Source of the DNA: a virus
Virus record (IMG/VR): IMGVR_UViG_3300017776_000059
Location: 1-36,555 of that record
DNA length: 36,555 nt
Reading direction: 5' to 3' (one strand)
Shown: in pieces, positions 6,510-13,063 of the stretch
How positions within the stretch are numbered: the first letter of the stretch is position 1
How the letters are laid out: each line of letters begins with the position of its first letter
Translations under genes and position numbers: made by a program
Notes under the pieces: model-generated
Told to the model about the DNA's origin: nothing
What the model saw: only the letters and a program-made list of their open reading frames with translations
Database searches by the model: none

Positions 6510-6905
6510 TTATCCTCTTGTTAGTTTTAGTAATTTGTCCATCTGAGCCTTGATGATTGGTCCTCTGTTAGGCCAATGTATATAAGGTTCATTAGACTTT
6601 GAAAGATTATATAAAAATGGTAACATAATCTTTTCAATCTCTTTAAATCTTTTTTCTGCTTCTGCGTCCTGTATCTCCTTGTTCACACTTTCCCGTTCAG
6701 ATACAATTTGCATAACTTCGCTCATCATTGTTTTAATTGATGACACATCACTTTTTACTTTTGATATTTCTAGGTTAGTAGTATTTAAATCTTCTTTACC
6801 AACAGCAGGTTTTGTAGTTTCCTCTGATGGTTTAGTTGACACAGGAGTAAAACCATAATCTGTATTAGTATCAAACTCACGCATAAAATCTGGCATATCA
6901 CTCAT
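6510..6905 (-). CDS. Conserved coiled-coil hypothetical protein
   Basis: This 131-residue soluble protein begins MSDMPDFMREFDTNTDYGF, a conserved-looking N-terminus. A proline/threonine-rich linker follows, then a coiled coil around residues 45-90 (VKSDVSSIKTMMSEVMQIVS). The C-terminus has YIHWPNRGPIIKAQMDKLL. A start at the second methionine is possible. I connect it with a conserved marine T4-like protein of unknown role. It overlaps the lipoprotein gene upstream by eight bases. Confidence 0.7.
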   Translation of the reverse strand: MSDMPDFMREFDTNTDYGFTPVSTKPSEETTKPAVGKEDLNTTNLEISKVKSDVSSIKTMMSEVMQIVSERESVNKEIQDAEAEKRFKEIEKIMLPFLYNLSKSNEPYIHWPNRGPIIKAQMDKLLKLTRG

Positions 6906-7164
6906 TAGTTTCCTCCTTTGTAAATTGGGTTTTAATTACTTGATTTACTATTGTTGAATAAGGGTTAAAATTGTAGTCTTTCATTGTACAATTTGATAAT
7001 AGAAGTCCTGCAAATAAAAAGGGCAGGACCTGATAGCAGGTTTTTCCTGCCCTTTCAAACAATGAGCGGATTGACTTACTCGACTCTGGTTTACGACCGT
7101 TGCGTTTCAGTTGCTCGCTCTGCTCTACTTTATTATTTAGATTTTGCAAGTCGTTTAGCGACAT
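6898..7164 (-). CDS. Lipoprotein-like protein with terminator embedded in its frame
   Basis: The 88-residue frame has a polar N-terminal part (about 40 residues) followed by CYQVLPFLFAGLLLSNC, a hydrophobic stretch ending in a lipobox-like LSNC at residue 59, and a polar tail. A normal lipoprotein would begin near residue 35, where a TTG codon would give a 25-residue signal peptide (MFERAGKTCYQ...LSNC). A strong intrinsic-terminator hairpin lies within codons 36-50. Either the upstream part is a short separate reading frame or transcription through the gene is attenuated. It sits next to the endolysin, so a spanin-like role is conceivable but unproven. Confidence 0.5.
   Translation of the reverse strand: MSLNDLQNLNNKVEQSEQLKRNGRKPESSKSIRSLFERAGKTCYQVLPFLFAGLLLSNCTMKDYNFNPYSTIVNQVIKTQFTKEETNE
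7018..7055 (-). terminator. Strong rho-independent terminator inside the lipoprotein frame
   Basis: An 11-bp perfect stem (AAAGGGCAGGA with TCCTGCCCTTT) encloses a loop that contains a second 4-bp stem (CCTG/CAGG). On the minus strand it is followed by TTATTT after the stem's own T-run. This is the best intrinsic terminator in the window, yet it is coding in the 88-aa frame. Confidence 0.75.
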
Positions 7165-7447
7165 GTTTTTTTATCACTCTCTCTGTTTGTACCTCTTTAA
7201 TAGTACGTTTTCTGTGTTCTTTTGCAAGAGCACTTCTTGGATGTGCTTCTGCAACTTTACTTAATACTTCTTTAAACCCTTGGTCATTCTTATGTGTTAT
7301 ACCTTGTATGCCACCAACAATATTAACTGTATGTACTTGTTGTTTTATATGTTTATTCTTTTTAAGATAACTCTCCATCTCTGATATTGACATCATCTCA
7401 TCATAAACTTTACCAGTTTTTTTATTTTCAAATGTGTAAAAGGGCAT
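7133..7447 (-). CDS. FmdB-like conserved protein lacking zinc cysteines
   Basis: The 104-residue product starts MPFYTFENKKTGKVYDEMMS, the pattern of FmdB-type small regulators (MPxYxFxxxxxG). It has no CxxC pairs, so the zinc-ribbon part is missing. The rest, ISEMESYLKKNKHIKQ, VGGIQGITHKNDQGFKEVL and a basic C-terminus, resembles a protein conserved in marine T4-like phages. The function is unknown. Confidence 0.7.
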   Translation of the reverse strand: MPFYTFENKKTGKVYDEMMSISEMESYLKKNKHIKQQVHTVNIVGGIQGITHKNDQGFKEVLSKVAEAHPRSALAKEHRKRTIKEVQTERVIKKHVAKRLAKSK

Positions 7448-7813
7448 TTATTTTAGGGTTAAGTGATAGCACAATTGACTTGTGGTTTCTAGCATATCTT
7501 CTAGTATGCTTTCTAAATCAATTTGACCATGTATTTCTTTTGCAGCTGCATTTATTCTGTCTGAGGTTTTACATACCTCTGAACAGACATCAGCATTATC
7601 AGCATAGTTTCTAATACCTGGTCGCAACTCAGCACTAAAGGTTATTCTTTCATGTGTTTTACCTTGATAAGTTTCAACAAACCTATCATTCAGTTCATTA
7701 AACTTTGTATAAAACTCACCTAGTGCTTCGTGTTCAGCATATGACTTTGTACCCCAATGATATGCTTGAATATCATTAAGGAAGTTCATATTCTTTTGTA
7801 TAAAATCTATCAT
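7448..7813 (-). CDS. DUF5856-like conserved protein
   Basis: The start ATG at 7813 gives a 121-residue protein beginning MIDFIQKNMNFLNDIQAYHW. Longer readings start ten residues earlier within a promoter-like box. It continues with YAEHEALGEFYTKFNELNDRFV and further long helices, the helical-bundle pattern (H and E positions) of a family common in marine T4-like phages that I recall as DUF5856. H and E residues in the first helices recall ferritin/Dps-like bundles, but a metal site is not shown. No Shine-Dalgarno sequence is present. Confidence 0.75.
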   Translation of the reverse strand: MIDFIQKNMNFLNDIQAYHWGTKSYAEHEALGEFYTKFNELNDRFVETYQGKTHERITFSAELRPGIRNYADNADVCSEVCKTSDRINAAAKEIHGQIDLESILEDMLETTSQLCYHLTLK

Positions 7814-7817
7814 ATTA

Positions 7818-7946
7818 TTATTTATAACTCGCATAAACAACAAAAAGTAAGCATAAAATAAACCCTACAATCAATACATGATTGCCTAAATTTAATAAAC
7901 TACTTCCTACTGTTTCGGGATTTTTTGGATCTATTATTTTTTTCAT
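7818..7946 (-). CDS. Tiny membrane protein (42 aa)
   Basis: ATG at 7946 to TAA at 7818 encodes a polar N-terminus (MKKIIDPKNPETVGSSLLNL) and one hydrophobic helix (HVLIVGFILCLLFVVYA) ending YK. It is a single-pass protein, N-in by charge. It overlaps the 52-aa gene upstream, and its stop overlaps the late-type promoter box of the next gene. Size and topology would suit a holin-like or inner-membrane accessory protein, but no family match is seen. Confidence 0.65.
   Translation of the reverse strand: MKKIIDPKNPETVGSSLLNLGNHVLIVGFILCLLFVVYASYK
7819..7826 (-). promoter_or_regulatory. T4-late-type TATAAATA box at the start codon of the DUF5856-like gene
   Basis: There is an exact TATAAATA on the minus strand, five bases before the ATG at 7813. 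With T4 late spacing the +1 is the A of that ATG. There is no Shine-Dalgarno sequence. Confidence 0.5.
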
Positions 7947-8058
7947 TTAGTATTCTACCATAATTAGGCCACCCAAACTTTTCGTGTGACTCACCTACAT
8001 AACGCCATCTTATAACGCCTGTATTAGGATTTCTTTCAAATATCTTTTCTTTGTTCAT
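7900..8058 (-). CDS. Small basic protein (52 aa)
   Basis: The product begins MNKEKIFERNPNTGVIRWRY and continues VGESHEKFGWPNYGRILNEK with a basic Ser/Arg/Lys tail. GVIRWRYVGE suggests a small beta hairpin. The start overlaps the stop of the upstream 45-aa gene (ATGA) and its 3' end overlaps the 42-aa membrane protein gene. It is unrecognised but its boundaries fit. Confidence 0.65.
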   Translation of the reverse strand: MNKEKIFERNPNTGVIRWRYVGESHEKFGWPNYGRILNEKNNRSKKSRNSRK

Positions 8059-8192
8059 TTTATTCTCTTAAAACTCCCCTTACCTTTTTTAGGTTGTACT
8101 ACTCTTGGTTTATACTTTGGTGTTCTAACATCTTTTGCCATAGGATTAGTTTTAAATATACTATCAATTTTTTTTTTAATCCCTTTAAACAT
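8055..8192 (-). CDS. Small strongly basic protein (45 aa)
   Basis: The frame starts MFKGIKKKIDSIFKTNPMAK and continues with KYKPRVVQPKKGKG, ending FKRIK. It is very lysine-rich, with an amphipathic first helix, so nucleic-acid or membrane association is likely. It starts one base after the GroES gene ends and its TGA overlaps the next ATG. No family is recognised. Confidence 0.6.
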   Translation of the reverse strand: MFKGIKKKIDSIFKTNPMAKDVRTPKYKPRVVQPKKGKGSFKRIK

Positions 8193-8193
8193 T

Positions 8194-8487
8194 TTATTTA
8201 TCTATGATACCTTGTATATCTGTTTCAGGCATTAAGAAATATTCTTTATCATCAACTTTAATTTCTTTACCTGCAAAAGCAGCAAACTTAACTTCGTCAC
8301 CTACTTTAACTGTCATTGTTAATCTCTCACCAGTGGTTGATTTCTTACCAGGTCCTACTGCGACAGCAATACCTTGTTGAGGTCTTTCTCTAGTGGTCAT
8401 AATTATACCACCTTTTGTTTTTTCTTCATCTTTGTCCTCATAATCTATAAGAACATTATCACTTAACGGTTTAAATGTTAACGCCAT
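8194..8487 (-). CDS. groES: GroES-like co-chaperonin
   Basis: From ATG 8487 the product is 97 residues, the normal GroES length. MALTFKPLSDNVLIDYED starts the beta barrel, TKGGIIM begins the mobile loop, and QQGIAVAVGPG, VKVGDEVKFAAFAGKEI and YFLMPETDIQGII follow as in the family. It probably caps host GroEL to fold phage proteins, the role gp31 has for T4 gp23. A textbook AAGGAG lies before this ATG. A longer start at 8544 lies inside the upstream gene and is rejected. Confidence 0.93.
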   Translation of the reverse strand: MALTFKPLSDNVLIDYEDKDEEKTKGGIIMTTRERPQQGIAVAVGPGKKSTTGERLTMTVKVGDEVKFAAFAGKEIKVDDKEYFLMPETDIQGIIDK

Positions 8488-9049
8488 TTTGTACTCCTTC
8501 TTTGAACCATTGTGGCATTTTTGATGGTGCCTTCCATGTTGCAAATCTAACTTTTTTCATTATATAGTATTTACGATAAGACGCAACTGAATCACCTGGC
8601 ACAATACACTCGTCTGGCATTGCTGGTGTAGCGTCTGTCGCTAATGCTTTGATGTTAATATTCTTTGGTGGTTGTTTTAACAACTCACCTAATTTCTGTA
8701 CAGCAAGATGGTCTTTTGTATGATTGTACCTTGACTTATATTCATCATTCATCGCCATCATGTGTTTATATAACCATATGTAATTGTAAGCAGACTTAAT
8801 AACCCATTGTGTACTAGGGTGTCTTAACCAACCTGCTTTGTAAATGATTGCTTCTTCGTTAGGATTTTCTAGTCGCCATCTTTTAATCTTACGACCATTT
8901 TTAGTTTTGTCTTCATATGGTGTACCGTCTAATACTCTTTTAGCAGTACATAACATTTGAGCAGACTCTAATATCATTTTAACAATATGTTTATCACACA
9001 TCATCTGAGCCGCTTTGACTGGATCTCTATCTACATAAAATATATTCAT
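8471..9049 (-). CDS. Conserved hypothetical protein (MNIFYVDRDP family)
   Basis: This 192-residue soluble protein has the N-terminus MNIFYVDRDPVKAAQMMCDK followed by HIVKMILESAQMLCTAKR, and later HPSTQWVIKSAYNYIWLYKH and PAMPDECIVPGDSVASYRKY. It looks like a strongly conserved protein of marine T4-like phages. Conserved H, D, E and W positions suggest an enzyme, but I cannot name the activity. Its end overlaps the GroES start by 17 bases. Confidence 0.75.
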   Translation of the reverse strand: MNIFYVDRDPVKAAQMMCDKHIVKMILESAQMLCTAKRVLDGTPYEDKTKNGRKIKRWRLENPNEEAIIYKAGWLRHPSTQWVIKSAYNYIWLYKHMMAMNDEYKSRYNHTKDHLAVQKLGELLKQPPKNINIKALATDATPAMPDECIVPGDSVASYRKYYIMKKVRFATWKAPSKMPQWFKEGVQNGVNI

Positions 9050-9228
9050 TAGTGTACTAACCTTCTCATTACATAATCTCTCATATCATATTTTTTAGCA
9101 AGATCAATTAGTTTATCAAACCACATTTTTTTCATATCATCATCTTTAGCGTCAGCACATGCCTTTGCTAAATTCTCTAGTCTTTTGATTTTATGACCTT
9201 TTACTCTATCTACATCATTTTTTGTCAT
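9049..9228 (-). CDS. Small helical protein (59 aa)
   Basis: I choose ATG 9228 (MTKNDVDRVKGHKIKRLENL). Earlier candidates are a TTG at 9267, which lies in the -35, and an ATG at 9240 inside the -10. The product is helical and charged (AKACADAKDDDMKKMWFDKL) with an MRDYVMRRLVH end. No family is recognised. The predicted +1 is about four bases before the ATG, and there is no Shine-Dalgarno sequence. The stop overlaps the next ATG. Confidence 0.65.
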   Translation of the reverse strand: MTKNDVDRVKGHKIKRLENLAKACADAKDDDMKKMWFDKLIDLAKKYDMRDYVMRRLVH

Positions 9229-9238
9229 TGTATCTATC

Positions 9239-9267
9239 ATTATATCACTTTTTATATATCTAGTCAA
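9239..9267 (-). promoter_or_regulatory. Sigma70-type promoter before the 59-aa gene
   Basis: TTGACT (9267-9262), 17-bp spacer and TATAAT (9244-9239) on the minus strand, with GC before the -35. The predicted +1 near 9232 leaves a leader of only about four bases. Confidence 0.65.
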
Positions 9268-9270
9268 GCA

Positions 9271-10191
9271 CTATTTTTTCTCATTCCAGTCGTATATTTG
9301 ATTAAGTTTTAGTCTTATTTCATCTGGATCATCACCAAATTCTTTGACTAGGCCCTTATAACCTTTTAATTTCTTATTTGATTTTTGAAGTGCTTCGATT
9401 CGTTTTTCTAAATCTCTTTTTTTAGATGTTTTAGCATATTCTTTTTTACTCTTCCATTGTCTTAATGATATGTTAGCAGCAATCAATAGCAATACTGCAA
9501 GTGGGTCAAATACAAATATGAGTATTAATATAACAATTCTAACAGCATGATCAAAATATTGTTTTGCCTCATCACCATATATGAGTTCAGCAATATACTT
9601 GATAGGTCCTACCTCTGCTTCAATTTTGTCTTGTTCTAATTGTAAACTTGCTTTTTTATTTGTAAGTTCAGCAATCTTATCACTAGCACTATTGATTGCT
9701 TCATTTAAAGCATTACGTTCTTCTTCTTGTTTCTTACGTTCTTTTAATCCTCTAGTCACATATTCTTTATCAATATAAACTTCAAGTGCTTTATCTAAAA
9801 GCGTTATGGTACTCTGTGCTCTTTCAATAATTAAATTTTGTTGTGATATTTGTTTATCAATCAATTCTATTTTTATATTATTACCTGAAGTAGGTTTAAC
9901 TTGATCTAGGTGTGCCTTAGATAAGAAACCAAAGATACCCATTGATGTTATGAATATTAAAATTATGATTGCTGAGAATAGATATGCTTTTAAAAGTCTA
10001 GGTATATTTGCACGCCAATTATGATACAACCATGAGGCTGCAACTAATTTACCTACTTCTAAAGCAGTACCCATTGCAACAATAGGTATAAACGCACCAG
10101 CAAATAATGTTGCTAAACCAAGTATAGAATACCCAGCAGCAATTACTGATATGCTTATTGCACTTATAAATGTCAGTAGTGTTAAGAACAT
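9271..10191 (-). CDS. Polytopic membrane protein with coiled-coil domain
   Basis: This 306-residue protein has two N-terminal hydrophobic segments (about residues 1-20 and 22-42), a third near 68-92, a long coiled coil around 105-205 (IDKQISQQNLIIERAQ, AINSASDKIAELTNKKASLQ), a fourth hydrophobic segment near 215-240 and a basic coiled-coil tail. The architecture recalls DUF4407-like membrane proteins and a protein conserved in marine T4-like phages. It may act in the host envelope. An AATAAATA box lies four bases before the ATG. Confidence 0.75.
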   Translation of the reverse strand: MFLTLLTFISAISISVIAAGYSILGLATLFAGAFIPIVAMGTALEVGKLVAASWLYHNWRANIPRLLKAYLFSAIIILIFITSMGIFGFLSKAHLDQVKPTSGNNIKIELIDKQISQQNLIIERAQSTITLLDKALEVYIDKEYVTRGLKERKKQEEERNALNEAINSASDKIAELTNKKASLQLEQDKIEAEVGPIKYIAELIYGDEAKQYFDHAVRIVILILIFVFDPLAVLLLIAANISLRQWKSKKEYAKTSKKRDLEKRIEALQKSNKKLKGYKGLVKEFGDDPDEIRLKLNQIYDWNEKK

Positions 10192-10194
10192 GTA

Positions 10195-10398
10195 TTATTT
10201 ATTTGTTAAATACTTTTTTTTGTACCATTTGTAGAAAGTTTTATCTGTAAATATTTCTACAATTTCACTAGCAGGTACTTGATCACTTCTTATACATTCT
10301 GCAAGTGACTCATATTCATAGGTATCAACCTTACGAGTCATCTTTTGTTTATTCTCACCCATTGTTATTATAGTTCTATTCTGTTTTGATAAACTCAT
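10195..10398 (-). CDS. Small hypothetical protein (67 aa)
   Basis: The ATG at 10398 overlaps the stop of the upstream gene (ATGA) and is preferred over a TTG at 10404. The product is polar and basic: MSLSKQNRTIITMGENKQKM, then ESLAECIRSDQVPASEIVEI and FYKWYKKKYL. The middle helices could form a small DNA-binding fold, but nothing specific is recognised. Confidence 0.65.
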   Translation of the reverse strand: MSLSKQNRTIITMGENKQKMTRKVDTYEYESLAECIRSDQVPASEIVEIFTDKTFYKWYKKKYLTNK

Positions 10399-10586
10399 TG
10401 ACAATCATCTCCATATTGAACACCTGGCATGATCTTATATAAATCTTGCAAAGGACCTGTTTCTTTAATTTGTTTTTTTCGTTCTTGTTTTTGATTATAA
10501 TTAATCACTAAAAAAACAATTGTAAAACCTATCATAGTAATTGTCATACCAAACAAAAACATTCCTATTCCATATTGTGCTGTCAT
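10395..10586 (-). CDS. Small single-pass membrane protein (63 aa)
   Basis: A long hydrophobic N-terminal segment (residues about 5-29, IGMFLFGMTITMIGFTIVFL) is followed by a basic stretch NYNQKQERKKQ and a polar C-terminus. The charge distribution predicts the C-terminus in the cytoplasm. It lies directly downstream of the membrane-anchored glucosaminidase (TAATG-type junction at 10586), so a lysis-related role is possible but not shown. Confidence 0.7.
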   Translation of the reverse strand: MTAQYGIGMFLFGMTITMIGFTIVFLVINYNQKQERKKQIKETGPLQDLYKIMPGVQYGDDCQ

Positions 10587-11263
10587 TATTTCTCCTCTAG
10601 TTTTCTTATTTTAAATATCATTCTAGCAACTCTTTTATCATAGTCTTTAGTTGTAGAAAATTTATCTAATTTTTTAATAAGTTTTAATGCGTCAAGTTGC
10701 TCATTCTTTGTTAGCATACTTGCTCTTAATTCTCTAAACTCTTTATAGGCAGAGTGATTGTTTAATAGATCAATATAATAATTAACACTATCACATTTAC
10801 TGGCAAATACTTTTACACCCCAACCAGGCCACTTTGTGACACCTTGTGGTAATAGATGTATTGTTTCTTTGTTAAATGTTCTTATACCAAATAGATTGTT
10901 ACCTTCGGTAGCAAACCTTGATTGACCCCAAGCAGACTCTAATGCTGCCTGACCTATAATCATCTCATATGGTACTCTCTTATCTTTAGGCAACGTAAAA
11001 TTTATAAAATTAATACATTTGTGCATTGCCCTTACAAATTGAATATCATTACTATATGTAAATTCAGGTTCTTGTAAATCCATTGCCTTAATTTGATTCA
11101 TATAAAATATGTCAAGTTCTAAATTAACCTTTGCTTTTGCTGACTTGTTAGGATTATTTGTACCCCACCAATAGGTTGCTGTCATCAAAGCCATTACTGC
11201 AAAAAAGACCTTAGTATAAAACCAAGCCTTATTCGCTAAATTATGCCAATTAAATTTTGCCAT
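10586..11263 (-). CDS. Membrane-anchored GH73/Bax-like N-acetylglucosaminidase
   Basis: The 225-residue enzyme has an N-terminal uncleaved signal-anchor (AWFYTKVFFAVMALMTATYW, residues 13-32) and a C-terminal FlgJ/Bax-type glucosaminidase domain. The signature is IGQAALESAWGQSRFA, with catalytic Glu in ALES, followed by EGNNLFGIRTF, WPGWGVKVFASKCDSVNYYI and YDKRVARMI. It should cut the glycan strands of peptidoglycan from the periplasm. A signal-anchor could allow lysis without a classic holin. This is a second peptidoglycan hydrolase beside the M15 enzyme. Confidence 0.85.
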   Translation of the reverse strand: MAKFNWHNLANKAWFYTKVFFAVMALMTATYWWGTNNPNKSAKAKVNLELDIFYMNQIKAMDLQEPEFTYSNDIQFVRAMHKCINFINFTLPKDKRVPYEMIIGQAALESAWGQSRFATEGNNLFGIRTFNKETIHLLPQGVTKWPGWGVKVFASKCDSVNYYIDLLNNHSAYKEFRELRASMLTKNEQLDALKLIKKLDKFSTTKDYDKRVARMIFKIRKLEEK

Positions 11264-11537
11264 CTTTAACTACCTTCTTCAAGTCTTTTACTGACTTCTT
11301 TTTATCAATCATAACATCATACCATTTAAATCTAACCTTATGTTCATTTGATGGCCCGATAAGTGGCACATCATATTGTCTTTGAAAAGTTAGAAGACCT
11401 TGAAGATATAATGTCACTAACAGGTCCATTATGCCTTTCTTATCTGTATGGTCTTTAGGTACCGTAGGTGTTTTAAAATAACCTTTACCTTTAATTAGTT
11501 CGTTTAAAATGTCTTTGTGTTGTTTCAATAGTTTCAA
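11250..11537 (-). CDS. Hypothetical protein (95 aa), TTG start with strong ribosome site
   Basis: The start codon is TTG, supported by an AAGGAGGT Shine-Dalgarno sequence five bases upstream, the best in the window. The product has a helical N-terminus (LKQHKDILNELIKGKGYFKT) and IMDLLVTLYLQGLLTFQRQY, compatible with a small winged-helix fold. A basic C-terminus overlaps the glucosaminidase start by 14 bases. Function unknown. Confidence 0.7.
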   Translation of the reverse strand: MKLLKQHKDILNELIKGKGYFKTPTVPKDHTDKKGIMDLLVTLYLQGLLTFQRQYDVPLIGPSNEHKVRFKWYDVMIDKKKSVKDLKKVVKDGKI

Positions 11538-11779
11538 TTTGACCTCCTTACATAATATTCATAACCGTGACTACTAAATTTCTTTTGCGTGAATACATAT
11601 TCACCAGAGTCTTGCAACTCTCTATATTGTTTAAATATTTTTTTTGATGTCTTACCAGGATAGTTCTCTAATATATCCTTATGTAGATGTCCTGTATAAT
11701 AATTGTGCCATGTTTTGTTGTCACAACTAACAATCTTTTTAACACCGACTTTGATTTGATTTTTTAACCACACGTCCAT
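11534..11779 (-). CDS. Hypothetical protein (81 aa)
   Basis: This is a basic soluble protein: MDVWLKNQIKVGVKKIVSCD, WHNYYTGHLHKDILENYPG, then KKIFKQYRELQDSGEYVFTQ and YYVRRSN. The last part (helix, then a strand-rich wing with aromatic residues) could be a winged helix. It overlaps the next start by four bases. No family is recognised. Confidence 0.7.
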   Translation of the reverse strand: MDVWLKNQIKVGVKKIVSCDNKTWHNYYTGHLHKDILENYPGKTSKKIFKQYRELQDSGEYVFTQKKFSSHGYEYYVRRSN

Positions 11780-11793
11780 AATATATCTTTCTT

Positions 11794-12213
11794 TTATAAT
11801 CTTAAGCCAACATAATTGACTTTAGGTTCAAAGGACCAGAATATGTCATTGTGGTTTCCTGTATCACCTAGGTTTTGCATTTGGTACAAGTGTACCATTT
11901 CATGGACTAAAGTATCCAAAAAATCTTTTTTATTAGGATAAGAAGGTAACATCTCTAATTTATAGAGTCTAGTACCTGCTCTTTTCCACTCTAATACTAC
12001 TACTTGACCTATACATTTTTGTCTAGCAAGGTCTTTAATTTCTACCTGACCGAACGGCGATAGTTTGCCATTAAACAGAGCATTGTTTAACATCTTAAAA
12101 AAGTCTTTTATATCCTTGTACTTTGTAATATATTTTCTTGTAGTACAAGTTTCTTTTTTAAGTTTACGTTTTAACTTTAATGCTTTTGATTTTCTAGTAG
12201 TTTTTTTTGGCAC
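11794..12213 (-). CDS. SprT-like zinc metalloprotease
   Basis: The 139-residue protein has a basic N-terminus, an ALFNGKL/FGQVEI segment typical of the SprT domain, and the metal motif LVHEMVHLYQ (HExxH) followed by NHNDIFW, whose histidine is the likely third ligand. SprT/Spartan proteins cut DNA-bound proteins. A phage enzyme could release host or phage proteins from DNA. The start is GTG, with AAAGGAGAGGAT eight bases upstream. The 48-aa membrane protein gene ends inside its first codons. Confidence 0.85.
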   Translation of the reverse strand: MPKKTTRKSKALKLKRKLKKETCTTRKYITKYKDIKDFFKMLNNALFNGKLSPFGQVEIKDLARQKCIGQVVVLEWKRAGTRLYKLEMLPSYPNKKDFLDTLVHEMVHLYQMQNLGDTGNHNDIFWSFEPKVNYVGLRL

Positions 12214-12340
12214 TATTTTTATCCTCTCCTTTAAAAAATATTCCCATAACTAAACAAGCAAGAATTACAATAAACAATTCTTGTGGTATTAAAGAGTAAA
12301 CTATTTGAAGTGACTCGTTGATTAGACTAATTGCATCCAT
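12194..12340 (-). CDS. Tiny membrane protein (48 aa), holin-like size
   Basis: ATG at 12340 to TAG at 12194. The product MDAISLINESLQIVYSLIPQ is followed by a hydrophobic helix ELFIVILACLVMGIFF and a charged tail KGEDKNSAKKNY. Single-pass topology with a basic C-terminus fits a small holin or membrane effector, though no family is recognised. It overlaps the exported-protein gene upstream by 14 bases and the SprT gene downstream by 20, in different frames. Confidence 0.6.
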   Translation of the reverse strand: MDAISLINESLQIVYSLIPQELFIVILACLVMGIFFKGEDKNSAKKNY

Positions 12341-12653
12341 CATTCATACCACCTTTTTCTAATAGTTTACATTTGTATTCATGGTCTGCCTTTAATCTCA
12401 TATCAGAAGCAACGCCATCTAATATAGCAGGTAAATACATTTGAAGAATAGAGATAGACTCAATCATAAACTGATGAGCAACTGCCTCTAATTCTTTTTC
12501 CATAATATAAGATATGTCTATATCAGTACCTTTGATAGTTTCTGATATAACATGACCAACAACTGCGGTTGTCTTCTCATCTGCCTTAACTGAATTATTT
12601 AAAGCAGTAAGACCGAACCACAAAATTGCAAGAAAAAATATAAGTTTCTTCAT
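12327..12653 (-). CDS. Exported small protein with signal peptide
   Basis: The 108-residue product has a signal peptide (MKKLIFFLAILWFGLTALNN, cleavage near VKA). The mature helical part (VVGHVISETIKGTDID, YIMEKELEAVAHQFMIES) ends with a two-cysteine segment YKCKLLEKGGMNDGCN. The cysteines may form a disulfide in the periplasm. The family is unknown to me. The start overlaps the stop of the upstream gene. Confidence 0.7.
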   Translation of the reverse strand: MKKLIFFLAILWFGLTALNNSVKADEKTTAVVGHVISETIKGTDIDISYIMEKELEAVAHQFMIESISILQMYLPAILDGVASDMRLKADHEYKCKLLEKGGMNDGCN

Positions 12654-12862
12654 TACTGCATACTCTTTTGTAGGTCTTCTTTAGCATAGTATAAAACTTC
12701 ACCGACATTCTCATGGTTGATGTCTAGTAAGTTTACATTATCAACATCCATGATGTCTTTTATAGCAGTTTGTTCGGTGATTAAATTATCTGTGTAATGT
12801 TTGATAATCTTATCAACTTTAACTTCAGCTTCATTTGTGTAGTATTGTTTAACTTTACTCAT
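12653..12862 (-). CDS. Small hypothetical protein (69 aa)
   Basis: The product is helical and charged: MSKVKQYYTNEAEVKVDKII, EQTAIKDIMDVDNVNLLDI, VLYYAKEDLQKSMQ. It has no motif that names a function. It is the first gene after a promoter and has AAAGGG upstream. The AATAAATA sequence before the ATG is probably part of this leader. Confidence 0.65.
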   Translation of the reverse strand: MSKVKQYYTNEAEVKVDKIIKHYTDNLITEQTAIKDIMDVDNVNLLDINHENVGEVLYYAKEDLQKSMQ

Positions 12863-12912
12863 AACTATTTATTCCCTTTCATATTGTAAGTATTAATTGT
12901 TTTCATACTCAT

Positions 12913-12941
12913 ATATTATCAGAGTTTGGTATAGTAAACAA
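12913..12941 (-). promoter_or_regulatory. Sigma70-type promoter for the 12.86-kb operon
   Basis: TTGTTT (12941-12936), 17-bp spacer and TAATAT (12918-12913), with GC before the -35. The leader is about 45 bases. Just upstream GGAC...GTCC followed by ATTTTTT (12964-12945) could be a weak terminator of the previous unit. Confidence 0.6.
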
Positions 12942-12991
12942 GCAAAAAATGGACTATTTTGTCCGTTTGTTTTGTTGATAGGCAAGGGTTT

Positions 12992-13045
12992 TTAGGGTGC
13001 GACAATCTGAACATCTAAATGTTCTCTGTTTGTTCTACACCCTAA
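12992..13045 (-). other. Structured RNA element after the DUF6433-like gene
   Basis: A perfect 8-bp outer stem (TTAGGGTG with CACCCTAA, 12992-12999 and 13038-13045) encloses a 6-bp hairpin (GAACAT CTAA ATGTTC, 13009-13024). No U-run follows on the minus strand. It may be a 3' UTR stabiliser, a weak terminator or a small RNA. Confidence 0.5.
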
Positions 13046-13063
13046 GGTTGAATTATATCGAAT

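Noticed and set aside
8488-8544. N-terminal extension of GroES
   Set aside because: The extension overlaps the upstream gene, is not part of the GroES fold, and the AAGGAG site points to ATG 8487.
9229-9267. Longer start (TTG 9267 or ATG 9240) for the 59-aa protein
   Set aside because: These codons lie in the -35 and -10 of a good promoter. ATG 9228 fits better.
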